Positions 1 to 8,659 are shown, counted from the first letter of the stretch. The stretch: DNA of 64,000 nt from Amycolatopsis lurida (GCF_900105055.1 NZ_FNTA01000004.1:3255501-3319500); one strand, 5' to 3'. The notes: generated by a model not told the origin, from the sequence alone. Translations and numbers: made by a program.

Positions 1-283
1 AGAAGAAGTCCAGCGCCGGCTTCCCGAGGTCGAGCACCTGGTCGGACTTGGTGGTGGAACCACCCGCGGCAGGCCGGGACATGGAGTCGAGATCCTTGTC
101 GGCCTGTTTCGTGGCGGCCGCCTGCTTCTTGTCACCGGCCGCGTTCGAGTCACGTTCGGCGACGGCCTTCTTGTAGGCCTCTTCCCTGCCGCCGAACGAC
201 AACACCAACGCGTCTTTGGTGCCCTGAGTGACGTACGGGTCGTTCAGGATTTCCTTGATCTGTGCGGGCGTCGGTTCACTCAT
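1..283 (-). CDS. Partial T7SS-associated protein, N-terminal 94 residues
   Basis: The gene runs off the left edge; only the N-terminus is seen, starting MSEPTPAQIKEILNDP. It overlaps the upstream gene by one base (TAATG), so translation is probably coupled. It is a paralogue of the 819-residue protein at 4187-6646: both begin with T-x-A-(E/Q)-(I/V)-x-x-I-(I/L)-N-D, both have a charged Ala/Lys/Gln-rich segment, and both reach a matching SDQ(V/I)LD(L/F)GKP block (here near residues 80-90). Its small upstream partner is likewise paired as in the second cassette. A role as a type VII secretion substrate or accessory is inferred from that relationship. The C-terminal part is not visible. Confidence 0.75.
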   Translation of the reverse strand, partial: MSEPTPAQIKEILNDPYVTQGTKDALVLSFGGREEAYKKAVAERDSNAAGDKKQAAATKQADKDLDSMSRPAAGGSTTKSDQVLDLGKPALDFF

Positions 284-597
284 TACTGGGTTCCCGCCTT
301 GTTGGCCGCCGCGGCGTTCGCCTGGTCGGATGAGGTGTAGCGGGTCGACGCGGTGCTGACCCCGCCGGCGAGCTGGGTGAGCTGGCCCGCGTAGCCCTTC
401 ATCGCGTCGGAAATGGCGAGAATTCCGGTGGCGTAGCCCTTTTGGTAGTCCTTGTGGATCCGGCCGAAGTCGGCGGGCTGGACCTGCGTCGGCCCTACCT
501 TCCCCGCCTCGGACGTCGTGTTCTCAGCCGCGCGCTCCAACGACGTCGACGCCGTGAGCATCGCCTCTGAATCGGCTTTGTAGCCCCCGTCCGGCAT
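283..597 (-). CDS. Small helical ESX/EspC-like protein (104 aa)
   Basis: An Ala/Thr-rich helical protein of WXG100/EspC-like size without a clear WXG motif. It has a central DFGRIHKDYQKGY segment that matches DFGQGHQDSYGPY in the 103-residue protein at 6643-6954, and the two proteins align along their length. It is followed with a one-base overlap by a large partner gene, as in the second cassette. Secretion through the ESX-4-type system is inferred from family resemblance and context only. A 17-bp box at 681-697 upstream is shared with the paralogous cassette. Confidence 0.75.
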   Translation of the reverse strand: MPDGGYKADSEAMLTASTSLERAAENTTSEAGKVGPTQVQPADFGRIHKDYQKGYATGILAISDAMKGYAGQLTQLAGGVSTASTRYTSSDQANAAAANKAGTQ

Positions 598-680
598 GAC
601 CGGTGCCCCCTTCGTCCCGCTGTATCCGCCTCGTTGTCCTACCTACGACGCACGCCGGCGGCATCAGGTGCCATCGCATA

Positions 681-697
681 TGCACACAGAATGTACC
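681..697 (-). promoter_or_regulatory. 17-bp box upstream of first T7SS-type cassette
   Basis: Reads TGCACACAGAATGTACC on the plus strand. The same sequence with one mismatch is found at 7028-7044 upstream of the paralogous cassette. It ends 83 nt before the start codon of the 283-597 gene. It may be an activator/repressor site or part of a promoter; no convincing -35 box is shared by the two regions. Confidence 0.4.
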
Positions 698-735
698 CAT
701 CGGCCATCCGGACCGCAGGGACATTCACACCTTTG

Positions 736-1041
736 CTAACTCAAACGATTTCGGCGTAAGAAGCCTGGTAGACCGCGTTTTCGCGGTTTCGCGCCCGCGT
801 CGATGGCTTCGGCGAGCACGGTGGCCGCGCCGCGGATGTCGACCAGGCGATCCAGCTCGTCGAGGTCGATGTCGATACCGAACTCCACCTCGACGGTCGC
901 CAGGAGCCGGACGCGGCGCCGGGAGTCGACGCCCATCTCGGCGAAGGGCGTGTTCTCGTCGATGGTGTCCGGATCGACGTCGAAGGTTTCGCAGACGAGG
1001 GCCTTGATCTCGTCGACGTACTCGCTCCCGTCAGCTGCCAT
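736..1041 (-). CDS. Acyl carrier protein
   Basis: A small acidic protein of about 101 residues with a PP-binding (ACP) fold. The motif EMGVDSRRRV carries the serine expected to receive 4'-phosphopantetheine (about residue 40); the usual Leu/Met after the Asp-Ser is Arg here, which is atypical. A basic C-terminal tail (KPRKRGLPGFLRR) follows the domain. The gene overlaps the 3' end of the acyl-AMP ligase gene by 11 bp with the ATG at 1041, or 29 bp with an alternative ATG at 1059, so the two are co-translated. The ligase probably loads this ACP with an activated fatty acid; the final product is not evident. Confidence 0.85.
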   Translation of the reverse strand: MAADGSEYVDEIKALVCETFDVDPDTIDENTPFAEMGVDSRRRVRLLATVEVEFGIDIDLDELDRLVDIRGAATVLAEAIDAGAKPRKRGLPGFLRRNRLS

Positions 1042-2704
1042 GGGGGAATTCTGTCCCATCCGCGGTCCAGTACCGCGTTCTGGCCGCGGAACGCGCGACC
1101 TTGCCGCTGGAGGTCCTGGGCAGGCCGCCGGGTTTCACCAGGAAGAAAGCACGAAGCCGCACGTCGTGCCGCTCGGCGACGGCGCGGGTGGCGGCCCGCG
1201 CGATCTCGGCTTCGTCGAAGTCAGGGGCTTTCCGCGCGCGTTCGGCGACCACGACGACGCCCTCCCCCTCATCGCCGTCGACCGAGAACGCGGCGACTCG
1301 GTCGGGCCCGAGAAGGGGGTGCGCGGCGGCGACCGTCTCCTCGATGTCGTGGGGGCTGTGATTGCGGCCGTCGATGATGATCAGATCCTTGATGCGACCG
1401 GTCACCGACAGCCTGCCGTCGCGGATCATGCCCAGGTCACCGGTGCGGAGCCAGCCGCCTTCGCCGTCGAGTTCGGCGCCGAACACCTCGGCGGTCAACT
1501 CCGGACGGCGCCAATACCCGGCGGCCACATTGGGCCCCTTGACCCAGATCTCGCCCGTGTCGACTTTAGCGGGCAAACTGCGATCCGGCGGTGGCACGAC
1601 GCGGACCCGCTGCCCCCTGGGCCAGCCGATTTCGACGATTTCCCGGCCGTCCACTTCGGTCACCACCGGGCCGCCGGAATCGCCGCTGGCGACGTAGACC
1701 GTAGCCTCGGCCAGACCGTAGGACGGCCGGAACGCGCCCCTCGGGAAGCCGTGGGGTTCATAGGCGGCGAGGAACTCTCGCACGGTCGCCGCCCGGACCG
1801 GTTCACTGCCGCTGAGCGCGATCGACACCGTCGAGAGGTCGTACTCCGCGCGCTTCGACTCGGGCACGGCCTCGGTCACCAGGTCGTACGCGAAGTTCGG
1901 GGCCGCGGTGAGCGTGTTCGGATACGACGACATCAGCAGCAGCCAGCGCTCCGGGCGCCGGATGAACTCCAGTGGCGCGATGAACACCGTCCGGCCGCCG
2001 GCGTGCATCGTCCCCGCGAGCAGTTGCGCCAGCCCCATGTCGTGGAAGAACGGGATCCAGCCGACGCACGTGGTGTGCTCGCCGACGTCGTAGGCGTCGC
2101 AGATCTGCCAGCAGGCGGCCGACAACGCCCGATGCGTGATGATCACGCCGGCGGGTGATCGCGTCGTGCCGGAGGTGTACTGCAGGTAGGCGGGGTCTTC
2201 GGGGGAGACCGGCGACGGCGGCGACTGGTCGGCCGGGTCCAGCGTCAGGGTGTCGACGGCGATGATCTCGCGAGGCACCGGAACCGGCTCGGCCTCGGCG
2301 AACTCGGTCAGCCGCTCGACCAGGGCCTCCGACGTGAGCCAGATGTCGGCGTCGCAGTCGTTGAGGACCCCGACGAGCCGCTCGCGGTGAGCGCGGACGT
2401 CCGGTGCGGACAGTGGCACCGCGACAGCCCCGGCGTACAGCGCGCCGAAGAAGGCGACGACGTAAGAGAGGTCCTGCCGCGCAGTGATCGCGACGCGGTC
2501 TCCCGGCTGGATCACCTCACGCAGCTTCGCCGCGACAGCCCGGACGTGGACGAGCAGTTCGGCCCAGGTCAGCGTGTCCTCGACGGGCTCATGCCGGTTC
2601 GAGCAGTCGAGGTGCGTGTACGCCGGACGATCGACGTCGGCGCGTTCGAGCAGGCGGAACACGAGCGGCGTCCGCAACACTTCCTCGGGCACTTCTGGTG
2701 ACAC
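1031..2704 (-). CDS. Fatty acyl-AMP ligase (FAAL-type adenylating enzyme)
   Basis: An ANL-superfamily adenylating enzyme of 557 residues, expected to activate a fatty acid as acyl-AMP and pass it to the adjacent ACP. The P-loop-like motif YLQYTSGTTRSPAGV lies near residue 180, GEIWVKGPNVAAGYW in the middle, and TGRIKDLIIIDGRNHSPHDIE near the C-terminus; the last is typical of FAAL rather than CoA ligases. The GTG at 2704 has GGAGG at ideal spacing; GTG 2710 is an alternative but is only two bases from that site. About residue 375 a repeat copy (1561-1588) encodes RSLPAKVD in a loop before GEIW. The gene is divergent from the P450 gene. Confidence 0.9.
   Translation of the reverse strand: MSPEVPEEVLRTPLVFRLLERADVDRPAYTHLDCSNRHEPVEDTLTWAELLVHVRAVAAKLREVIQPGDRVAITARQDLSYVVAFFGALYAGAVAVPLSAPDVRAHRERLVGVLNDCDADIWLTSEALVERLTEFAEAEPVPVPREIIAVDTLTLDPADQSPPSPVSPEDPAYLQYTSGTTRSPAGVIITHRALSAACWQICDAYDVGEHTTCVGWIPFFHDMGLAQLLAGTMHAGGRTVFIAPLEFIRRPERWLLLMSSYPNTLTAAPNFAYDLVTEAVPESKRAEYDLSTVSIALSGSEPVRAATVREFLAAYEPHGFPRGAFRPSYGLAEATVYVASGDSGGPVVTEVDGREIVEIGWPRGQRVRVVPPPDRSLPAKVDTGEIWVKGPNVAAGYWRRPELTAEVFGAELDGEGGWLRTGDLGMIRDGRLSVTGRIKDLIIIDGRNHSPHDIEETVAAAHPLLGPDRVAAFSVDGDEGEGVVVVAERARKAPDFDEAEIARAATRAVAERHDVRLRAFFLVKPGGLPRTSSGKVARSAARTRYWTADGTEFPHGS
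1561..1588. repeat. Palindromic repeat copy inside FAAL gene
   Basis: Core TTTAGCGGGCAAACTGCG followed by ATCCGG. The consensus CTAA arm is CAAA here; on the coding strand this turns an in-frame TAG into TTG (Leu), so the ligase stays open. Confidence 0.85.
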
Positions 2705-2742
2705 TGGCACATCCTCCGGCGGCGCATGGGCATCATACGAAC

Positions 2743-3675
2743 GTGGACGACTTCTTCGTGCTGGACGATCCGGCGGATCGCGTCAAGGCCCTGCGCGACC
2801 GCGAGCTCAGCTCGAACCCGGGCGGTGCCGCCGCCGAGACGCCGAACCTCCTGCTGATGGACGGCTCGGACCACCGGCGGCTCCGCGCGGTCGTCAAGGA
2901 GGTCATCGCCCTGGTGGAACCCCTCCCGAATGCCCTGCTCACAGACCTGCGCGTCACGATTAGCCCGCTAAAGTCGAGTGCGCGCTTCGACCTGGTGGCC
3001 GATTTCGCCAGGCCGGTGGCGGCCAGGGTGACGGAGGCGGTGCTGGGCACGGTCGAGCCGCTCGGCGAAAAGCTCCTGACGAATCTTTCGGAGACCGCCG
3101 CGAATCTGGACGTCTGGTCGGGCGGGCCCGCCGGGGCCGACACCGCCGCGCTCAGGGTCGCGATGTTCTTCCTCAAGGCGAAGGCCGTCGACGGCGGCGG
3201 GCTGGCGCTGCTCCGCGAAGCGCACGAAGCGGGCCGGATCACCGAAGACGAGCTGATGATCACGCCGGTGATGCTCGCCCACGCGGCGTACGAGAACTCC
3301 ATGAACTTCCTCGCCCTCGCCGGACTGGAACTCCTACGCCGTCCAGACGTCCTCGACGACGTACGCGGTTTGATCCACGAAATCGCCCCGACACGCTTCG
3401 CCGCCCGCCGCGTGACCACGCCGTTCTCCTTGGCGGGCAAGGACTTCACGACCGGGGACAAACTGGCCATCCCCCTGGGCCCCGGCGACGAACTCGCCTT
3501 CGGCCTCGGCAGGCACACCTGCCCCGGCTCGCGAGTGGCGGTCGCCGAGGGCGAAGTCGCGCTTCGCGCCCTTGCCGAGATCCTGACTCCCGACCACGTC
3601 GCCGAGGAGGTGCGGTACAAGACGCACGCCGTCTTCCACGGCGTCGAGCGGGCCATCGTCGCGCTGCGAACCTGA
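2743..3675 (+). CDS. Shortened cytochrome P450-like protein
   Basis: The C-terminal part has the P450 haem-binding signature (AFGLGRHTCPGSRVA, Cys about residue 260), and an I-helix-like AHAAYENSMNF segment lies near the middle. At about 310 residues it is roughly 90 shorter than usual. The stretch between the K-helix and the Cys loop is compressed (KLAIPLGPGDELAFGLG), and the ExxR motif is not recognisable (HEIAPTRF). It may be a reduced, non-canonical P450 acting on a substrate of the adjacent FAAL/ACP pair, or a non-catalytic derivative. The GTG at 2743 is preferred because GTG 2698 would overlap the divergent gene's start. A repeat copy encodes TISPLKSS (2955-2976). Confidence 0.8.
   Translation: MDDFFVLDDPADRVKALRDRELSSNPGGAAAETPNLLLMDGSDHRRLRAVVKEVIALVEPLPNALLTDLRVTISPLKSSARFDLVADFARPVAARVTEAVLGTVEPLGEKLLTNLSETAANLDVWSGGPAGADTAALRVAMFFLKAKAVDGGGLALLREAHEAGRITEDELMITPVMLAHAAYENSMNFLALAGLELLRRPDVLDDVRGLIHEIAPTRFAARRVTTPFSLAGKDFTTGDKLAIPLGPGDELAFGLGRHTCPGSRVAVAEGEVALRALAEILTPDHVAEEVRYKTHAVFHGVERAIVALRT
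2955..2976. repeat. Palindromic repeat copy inside P450-like gene
   Basis: CACGATTAGCCCGCTAAAGT, an intact core read in the open frame as T-I-S-P-L-K-S. Confidence 0.8.
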
Positions 3676-3679
3676 CCGT

Positions 3680-4156
3680 TCAGGTCGCCAGCCAGTCGGT
3701 GTCGGCGAAATCGTCGTCGTCGCCTCGCGCTGCGGCCGCCCGCCGATGCCGCCCGGCCGGACGCTCGTCCGGCACAGGCGCCGGTGGCTGCGGCGGCGCG
3801 GGAACGGACGGAGCAGGCGGCCGGTACGCGATCGGCGGCTCCTCGGCCGTCCGATACCCGGCTCGGCGCTCGTTCTCGGTCTCGTCCTCCTCGAACCCGA
3901 AGTCGCCGTCGTCCTCGACCTTCTCGGAGAGCGTCGACTCGGTCGCCCAGCCACCCGCGGCCTTGGCCTTACGGTTGCGCTCCTGCAACCGGACGATGAC
4001 ACCGCCCTGGATCTTCGACTGTTTGTCGAATTTCTCCTTGGCCTCGGCGAGCGCCTCTTCACGGCGTTTGTCGAGCAGAGCCATCCGGGCGGAGTTCTCG
4101 CTCTCCAAGTTCGCCAATTTGCTCTTCATCGCGGCAAGCGCGTCTTCGGAACCCAC
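3680..4156 (-). CDS. Coiled-coil protein with acidic C-terminal tag (158 aa)
   Basis: Unrecognised. Residues 1-65 are a charged, heptad-like helix (KSKLANLESENSARMALLDK), followed by a Pro-rich linker and a C-terminus RGDDDDFADTDWLAT. The terminal GDDDxDF pattern recurs in the unrelated-looking 120-residue protein at 12618-12980, also next to ESX genes. The gene follows the 819-residue WXG-type protein after 30 bp on the same strand and probably belongs to that operon. A chaperone-like or adaptor role for the T7SS substrate is speculation. Confidence 0.75.
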   Translation of the reverse strand: MGSEDALAAMKSKLANLESENSARMALLDKRREEALAEAKEKFDKQSKIQGGVIVRLQERNRKAKAAGGWATESTLSEKVEDDGDFGFEEDETENERRAGYRTAEEPPIAYRPPAPSVPAPPQPPAPVPDERPAGRHRRAAAARGDDDDFADTDWLAT

Positions 4157-4186
4157 GGTCAGTCCTCCCCTCGCTGATGCCGGCCG

Positions 4187-6646
4187 CTAGCGGAACCCGA
4201 TGACACCGTCGTCGTCGAGAGAGCCACTGATCCGGCTGCTCGACGTCGCGGTGTCGAACAGGCCGCCGTCGACGCGGTAGCCGCTCGAGGTGCGCTGCTG
4301 ATCCTCGCCACCGCCGCCCGCTCCGGCACCGCCCATCATGCCGCCGCCCATCATGCCCATTCCGCCGCCCATGGCCATGGCGGACTGATCGCCGCCGCCC
4401 GGCGCCGAGCCGAGGCCTGAGGATGCGGGCGTGGACGCGCCGCCGCCGGCACCCGCCGGGTCTGAGACCTCGCCGAGTCCGTCGTCGCCCATGGGATTGC
4501 CCAGCGACTGTGGCGAGGTCGACTCCGAATCCGCCGCCGGTGCGGTCTGCTCGGTGGCGGCCGCCGGGACTTCGACCGCGCCGGAAGCCGGAACGTCGTG
4601 CGGCCGCCCGGGCTGGCCTCCGTTTTGTGCTGCCGGCTCCGGATCGGCCTGCGGCGTCGCATGGTCCCTCGCCACCGCTTCGACCGGCTGACCGGGAACG
4701 TGCTCGGCGGCGTGCCTGCCACCCGGCACGGCGGCGTCCGAACGAGCTTCGGGAGCACCACCGCCGGCTGTCTTGGCCGGAGGGCTCTCTTCGCCGAGGG
4801 TGTAGGTCGTCGGCTTGCCGCTGCCGTCGTCGACCGTGACACGGGTGGGTCCATCGGGCCCGTCCGGCCGCTCGGCGGTGATCTTGAGGCCACCGTCCTC
4901 GATGTGGATCTTGCCGTCCTGGCCGGGTTTGAACGCCTGGTCGTCCGCGCGCGGAGCGTCCGGCGACTGAGCGGCGTCACCCCCGGGTCCGCGGTTCGGT
5001 GTGTCGAACGGCAACGGCCGCGAGTCACCGAAGTCGAGCTTGTACTCCTTCGGCTGTCCTGTGCCGTCTTCGACCGAGATCCCCATCTTGCCGTCCTTGC
5101 CGGGCTCGGCCATGGAGATCTTGTGATCGCCCTGCTCGACGGTGACGGATTCCGGGCTCTCCGGTTTGACCGCCTCGCCGGTGCGTGGATCGATCGGATA
5201 CGCCTCGCCGGTCTCCGGGTCGACTTCGAGCGGCTTGTCCGTGACGGGGTTGATGTTCGGATCCGGCGGGGTCGGCGGCGCCGGAGGGGCGGGAGGCTTC
5301 GTGTCGCCGATCGGCGTGGTGTTGCCCCCGCCTCCACTACCCGGCCCGGCACCCGGTCCTCCGCTACGACCGCCGCCGTCGTCCGGTCCTCCGCCGGTCT
5401 TGAACCCACCGTCCGAGGTCCCGGCCGCCGCGTCGAGATTGACGAACGGGTTCTCTTCGAGCTGGCTGAAGAAGTCGGTCAAGCCCTGCCAAGCCCCCGC
5501 GACCGCGGCGTGCGTGTTGGCGCACATGGTCCGGAAGTCGGTCAGGTACTTCGAGTAGAACGCGTTGAAGGTGCCCGACAGATACGCCTTGACCTGCCCG
5601 ATGATGTGATTGATCGTCTCGTCGTCGAGGTCGCAGTCCTCGTCGTTGATCATGTCGCGCGACTGCTGATCGAGGAACTTCGAGCAGTGCCTGAAATCGT
5701 CCTGGCTGGCGTTGTTGCCGAGCTCGGCGATGCGGATGATCCGGTCCAGATCCTGCGCGGTCACCTCGCCGAGACGGTCACACGACGCCTTGATCATCCA
5801 GTCGGCCTTGTCACGGCAGAACTTCGCGACCGAACCGGCCGCCGTCATCATCGCGACGGCGGCGTGTTCCGCGCCGTCGGCGACGACCTTCGTCTTGGCC
5901 TCGTAGTTCTGCTGATAGGTCCGCGCCTGGTCGGCGGCGGCACCCTCCCAGCCGCCGAGGTTCTTCTTCATCTCCCCGGAGACATCAGCGGAGGAAGTGG
6001 CGACCGCTTCCTTCAGCTTCGTGAACTCGTCGGCACCGGCCGCGAATTTGCCGAAAGGGATCTTCCGCTGCTGGTCGTACAGCTCACGCAGCTGGTTGAT
6101 GTCGGCCGGAGTACCGGAACGCACCGCCGCGACCGAACGGTTGTAGAGCGGGACGAAGATCTCGATGTTCCGGAACGAGGGTTTGCCGAAGTCCAGGATC
6201 TGGTCCGAGGTCTCCGCGGCGGGGTTGGTCGCGGAGGCCTTGGAGGCCATCTGGTCGAGGCCCGTCCTGGCGTCGGCGTTGGCCTTCTGGTTCGCCTGAC
6301 GCTCGTCCTCGGCGAACTTGTCGACATAGCCCTTGGCATTGCCGTACGCGACCTGGACGCTGTCTTCCAGGCTGTTGATCAGCTGGGTGTCGGAAAGCAT
6401 CCCGCCCCAGAAGTTGTTCCCGTTGAGATCGCCTTCGCTGATCTTCATCTGCGCCTTTACGGCGTCACGGAAACCGTTCTTGTCCTCATCGCTGGCGAAG
6501 CCGACCTCATCAGGGTCTTCATCTTCGATGTAGTCGATGTACTGAAGGGCGAGATCACGCCGGACGTCCCACGGGATCCGCGTGTCGTTGATGATCTGCT
6601 CGACCTCGGCACGGGTCGGGAGGTCGTCTTCTTCCTGGGCGGTCAC
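4187..6646 (-). CDS. Large WXG-type, Pro/Gly-rich T7SS-associated protein (819 aa)
   Basis: Residues 1-420 are helical and contain a WXG-type turn, GGWEGAAADQA (W233), like PPE/EspB-type substrates. Residues 420-819 are low-complexity, with Gly/Pro linkers, two imperfect beta-type repeats (about 515-560 and 590-640, both ending in EDGTGQP/DDGSGKP and a hydrophobic strand) and a Met/Gly-rich stretch (MGMMGGGMMGGAG). The start overlaps the 103-residue gene's stop by 4 bp. The pair sits directly downstream of glmM, the position of the Rv3440c/Rv3439c pair in M. tuberculosis (from memory). A secreted substrate of the ESX-4-type system is the favoured interpretation; function is unknown. Confidence 0.8.
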   Translation of the reverse strand: MTAQEEDDLPTRAEVEQIINDTRIPWDVRRDLALQYIDYIEDEDPDEVGFASDEDKNGFRDAVKAQMKISEGDLNGNNFWGGMLSDTQLINSLEDSVQVAYGNAKGYVDKFAEDERQANQKANADARTGLDQMASKASATNPAAETSDQILDFGKPSFRNIEIFVPLYNRSVAAVRSGTPADINQLRELYDQQRKIPFGKFAAGADEFTKLKEAVATSSADVSGEMKKNLGGWEGAAADQARTYQQNYEAKTKVVADGAEHAAVAMMTAAGSVAKFCRDKADWMIKASCDRLGEVTAQDLDRIIRIAELGNNASQDDFRHCSKFLDQQSRDMINDEDCDLDDETINHIIGQVKAYLSGTFNAFYSKYLTDFRTMCANTHAAVAGAWQGLTDFFSQLEENPFVNLDAAAGTSDGGFKTGGGPDDGGGRSGGPGAGPGSGGGGNTTPIGDTKPPAPPAPPTPPDPNINPVTDKPLEVDPETGEAYPIDPRTGEAVKPESPESVTVEQGDHKISMAEPGKDGKMGISVEDGTGQPKEYKLDFGDSRPLPFDTPNRGPGGDAAQSPDAPRADDQAFKPGQDGKIHIEDGGLKITAERPDGPDGPTRVTVDDGSGKPTTYTLGEESPPAKTAGGGAPEARSDAAVPGGRHAAEHVPGQPVEAVARDHATPQADPEPAAQNGGQPGRPHDVPASGAVEVPAAATEQTAPAADSESTSPQSLGNPMGDDGLGEVSDPAGAGGGASTPASSGLGSAPGGGDQSAMAMGGGMGMMGGGMMGGAGAGGGGEDQQRTSSGYRVDGGLFDTATSSSRISGSLDDDGVIGFR

Positions 6647-6954
6647 CGGCCGCTCGCCTTCACGGCCTGACTCGTGTCGGCTTCGTTGGCCTCGTACTTG
6701 CCGCCCGAAGCGTTCAGCTTCTGCGCGAACAGGTCAGCGGCCTTGAGGTAGCTGTCGGCCATATTGGCCAGCCGTGTGACGGCCGGCCGGTACGGGCCGT
6801 AGCTGTCCTGGTGCCCCTGCCCGAAATCCATCGCGGTCAGCTGGATGTCCTTGACCGCGGCCAACGGCTGTTCCAAAGCGTGCTTCGGAATGTCGCTCAG
6901 TGCCTTGGCCGCCTGCGTCAACGCCTGCGGATCGACCTTGTGGCCGCCGGCCAT
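6643..6954 (-). CDS. Small helical ESX/EspC-like protein (103 aa)
   Basis: An Ala-rich two-helix protein of WXG100 size with no clear WXG; the central DFGQGHQDSYGPYRPAV resembles the turn of its paralogue at 283-597. The 4-bp overlap (ATGA) with the 819-residue gene indicates a translationally coupled pair, probably a heterodimer of secreted partners. The position next to glmM matches Rv3440c in mycobacteria (recalled, not checked). The 17-bp box at 7028-7044 lies 73 nt upstream. Confidence 0.8.
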   Translation of the reverse strand: MAGGHKVDPQALTQAAKALSDIPKHALEQPLAAVKDIQLTAMDFGQGHQDSYGPYRPAVTRLANMADSYLKAADLFAQKLNASGGKYEANEADTSQAVKASGR

Positions 6955-7027
6955 GTCTCCCCCTCACCCTGGGCAACGATCTGCGTCGGAGATCAGACGT
7001 GGCCCAAGCCCTCCCGGTGCCGCTCCT

Positions 7028-7044
7028 TGCACACGGAATGTACC
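7028..7044 (-). promoter_or_regulatory. 17-bp box upstream of second T7SS-type cassette
   Basis: TGCACACGGAATGTACC on the plus strand, 16 of 17 identical to 681-697. It ends 73 nt before the start of the 103-residue gene; probably a common regulatory site for the two paralogous cassettes. Confidence 0.4.
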
Positions 7045-7090
7045 GGGCCGGTAACCCCAGCGCAGCGACTTGGGGAGATCGTGAGAGGGG

Positions 7091-8425
7091 TTACGAGGCG
7101 GAGGAGACGACTCCCGCGAGCCGGTCCGCGGCCGCCTGTGCGGTGTCGTGCGCGGTGGCCTCGACCATGACGCGGACCAGCTGCTCGGTGCCCGACGGGC
7201 GCAGCAGGACACGGCCTTCTTCACCGAGTTCCGCCTCGACGGCGCCGACGGCGTCGCGGACCGCGGCCGAGACGGCGACGGCCGCCTTGTCCGCCACCGG
7301 GACGTTCACCAGCACCTGCGGCAGGCGGTTCATGACCGCGGCGAGCTCGGCGAGCGATTTGCCGGTGGACGCCATGCGGCTCATCACACGCAGCGCGGTG
7401 AGGAGGCCGTCGCCGGTGGTCGCGTAGGCGGGCAGGACGACGTGGCCCGACTGCTCGCCACCGAGCGCGAACCCGCTCGCGCGGAGCTCTTCGAGGACGT
7501 AGCGGTCTCCGACGGCGGTGGTGACGAGGTTGATGTCGTGCGCGCGCATCGCCAGATGCAGGCCGAGGTTGCTCATCACGGTCGCGACCAGGGTGTTCTT
7601 GGTCAGTTCGCCGGTCTCGGCGAGCGCGAGCGCGAGGACGGCCATGATCTGGTCGCCGTCGACGAGTTCACCCGCGGCGTCGACCGCGACACAGCGGTCC
7701 GCGTCACCGTCGTGCGCGATCCCGAGGTCGGCGCCGTGCTCGACGACGGCGGCGCGCAACGCTTCCGGGTGATTCGAACCACAGTGCTCGTTGATGTTCA
7801 CGCCGTCCGGGTCGGCGTGGATCGCGATGACCTCGGCGCCGGCCTTGCGGTACACCTCGGGGGCGGCGAAGGAGGAGGCGCCGTTCGCGCAGTCGACGAC
7901 GACCCGCAGCCCTGCGAGCGGGTGCGGGGTGGCCGACAGCAGGTGCTCGATGTAGCGGTCACCCGCGTCGGGGACGTCCTTCACCCGGCCGACGCCGATG
8001 CCGGTCGGGCGGGTGACGGGAGCGGAGAGACCGGCTTCGATCTCGTCCTCGATCCCGTCGGGCAGTTTGTGGCCACCCGCCGCGAAGAGCTTGATGCCGT
8101 TGTCGGGCATGGGGTTGTGGGAGGCGGAGATCATCACGCCGAGATCCGCTTCGAGCGCGCCGACCAGGTAGGCGACGGCGGGCGTCGGGAGGACGCCGAG
8201 GCGGAGCACGTCGGCACCCGCGGAGGTGAGGCCCGCCACGACGGCGGCCTCGAGCATCTCGCCGCTGGCGCGCGGGTCACGGCCGACGACCGCGACCGGG
8301 CGGTGCGAGCGGTCGTGGGCGGCCAGAACGCGGGCGGCGCTGGCGGCGAGCGAGAGCGCCAGCTCCGGGGTCAGCTCCTCGTTGGCGAGGCCACGTACGC
8401 CGTCGGTACCGAATAGACGAGCCAT
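7091..8425 (-). CDS. glmM: Phosphoglucosamine mutase
   Basis: Interconverts glucosamine-6-phosphate and glucosamine-1-phosphate for UDP-GlcNAc, hence for cell wall synthesis; cytoplasmic. The 444-residue protein has the N-terminal [12 protein letters not shown] signature, the active serine loop [12 protein letters not shown] (S102), the metal loop DGDADR and the C-terminal phosphate-binding [11 protein letters not shown]. The start at 8425 has AAGGAGG about 7 nt upstream; an in-frame ATG at 8452 is less likely. Downstream of rpsI-rplM on the same strand, as in mycobacteria. Confidence 0.97.
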   Translation of the reverse strand: MARLFGTDGVRGLANEELTPELALSLAASAARVLAAHDRSHRPVAVVGRDPRASGEMLEAAVVAGLTSAGADVLRLGVLPTPAVAYLVGALEADLGVMISASHNPMPDNGIKLFAAGGHKLPDGIEDEIEAGLSAPVTRPTGIGVGRVKDVPDAGDRYIEHLLSATPHPLAGLRVVVDCANGASSFAAPEVYRKAGAEVIAIHADPDGVNINEHCGSNHPEALRAAVVEHGADLGIAHDGDADRCVAVDAAGELVDGDQIMAVLALALAETGELTKNTLVATVMSNLGLHLAMRAHDINLVTTAVGDRYVLEELRASGFALGGEQSGHVVLPAYATTGDGLLTALRVMSRMASTGKSLAELAAVMNRLPQVLVNVPVADKAAVAVSAAVRDAVGAVEAELGEEGRVLLRPSGTEQLVRVMVEATAHDTAQAAADRLAGVVSSAS

Positions 8426-8498
8426 CTGTCGACCTCCTTGAAAAACCACCACGACAACCTAGCCAGTCCCCCTGCCGACCTGTCCACGCCCCCGTCTC

Positions 8499-8550
8499 GC
8501 CTTCAGCGGGCTAAACGCGACGCGCGCGACTTTAGCGGGCTAAACGTGAC
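8499..8550. repeat. Two palindromic repeat copies between rpsI and glmM
   Basis: Copies at 8499-8521 (CTTCAGCGGGCTAAACGCGA) and 8528-8550 (GACTTTAGCGGGCTAAACGT), same orientation, 29 bp apart, in the 255-bp gap. Confidence 0.85.
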
Positions 8551-8622
8551 ACGGGTGGGGCGCATGGGGTGGGTGTGACGGGTGGGGCTGGGGGCGAGAG
8601 GGGCCGAAGGACCCCGGAAACA

Positions 8623-8659
8623 CGGAAGCGCCCATCCGAGAGACGGATGGGCGCTTCCG
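8623..8659 (-). terminator. Terminator hairpin after rpsI
   Basis: A perfect 16-bp stem (CGGAAGCGCCCATCCG and its complement) with an AGAGA loop, 21 bp downstream of the rpsI stop on the minus strand. No long U-tract, as is common in actinomycetes. Confidence 0.75.

Noticed and set aside
4598-6670. A 690-codon open frame on the plus strand antisense to the 819-residue gene
   Set aside because: Long antisense frames are expected in DNA with very GC-rich third positions. The product is Arg/Val/Asp-rich with no domain, while the minus strand has a WXG motif, a coupled start and a paralogue.
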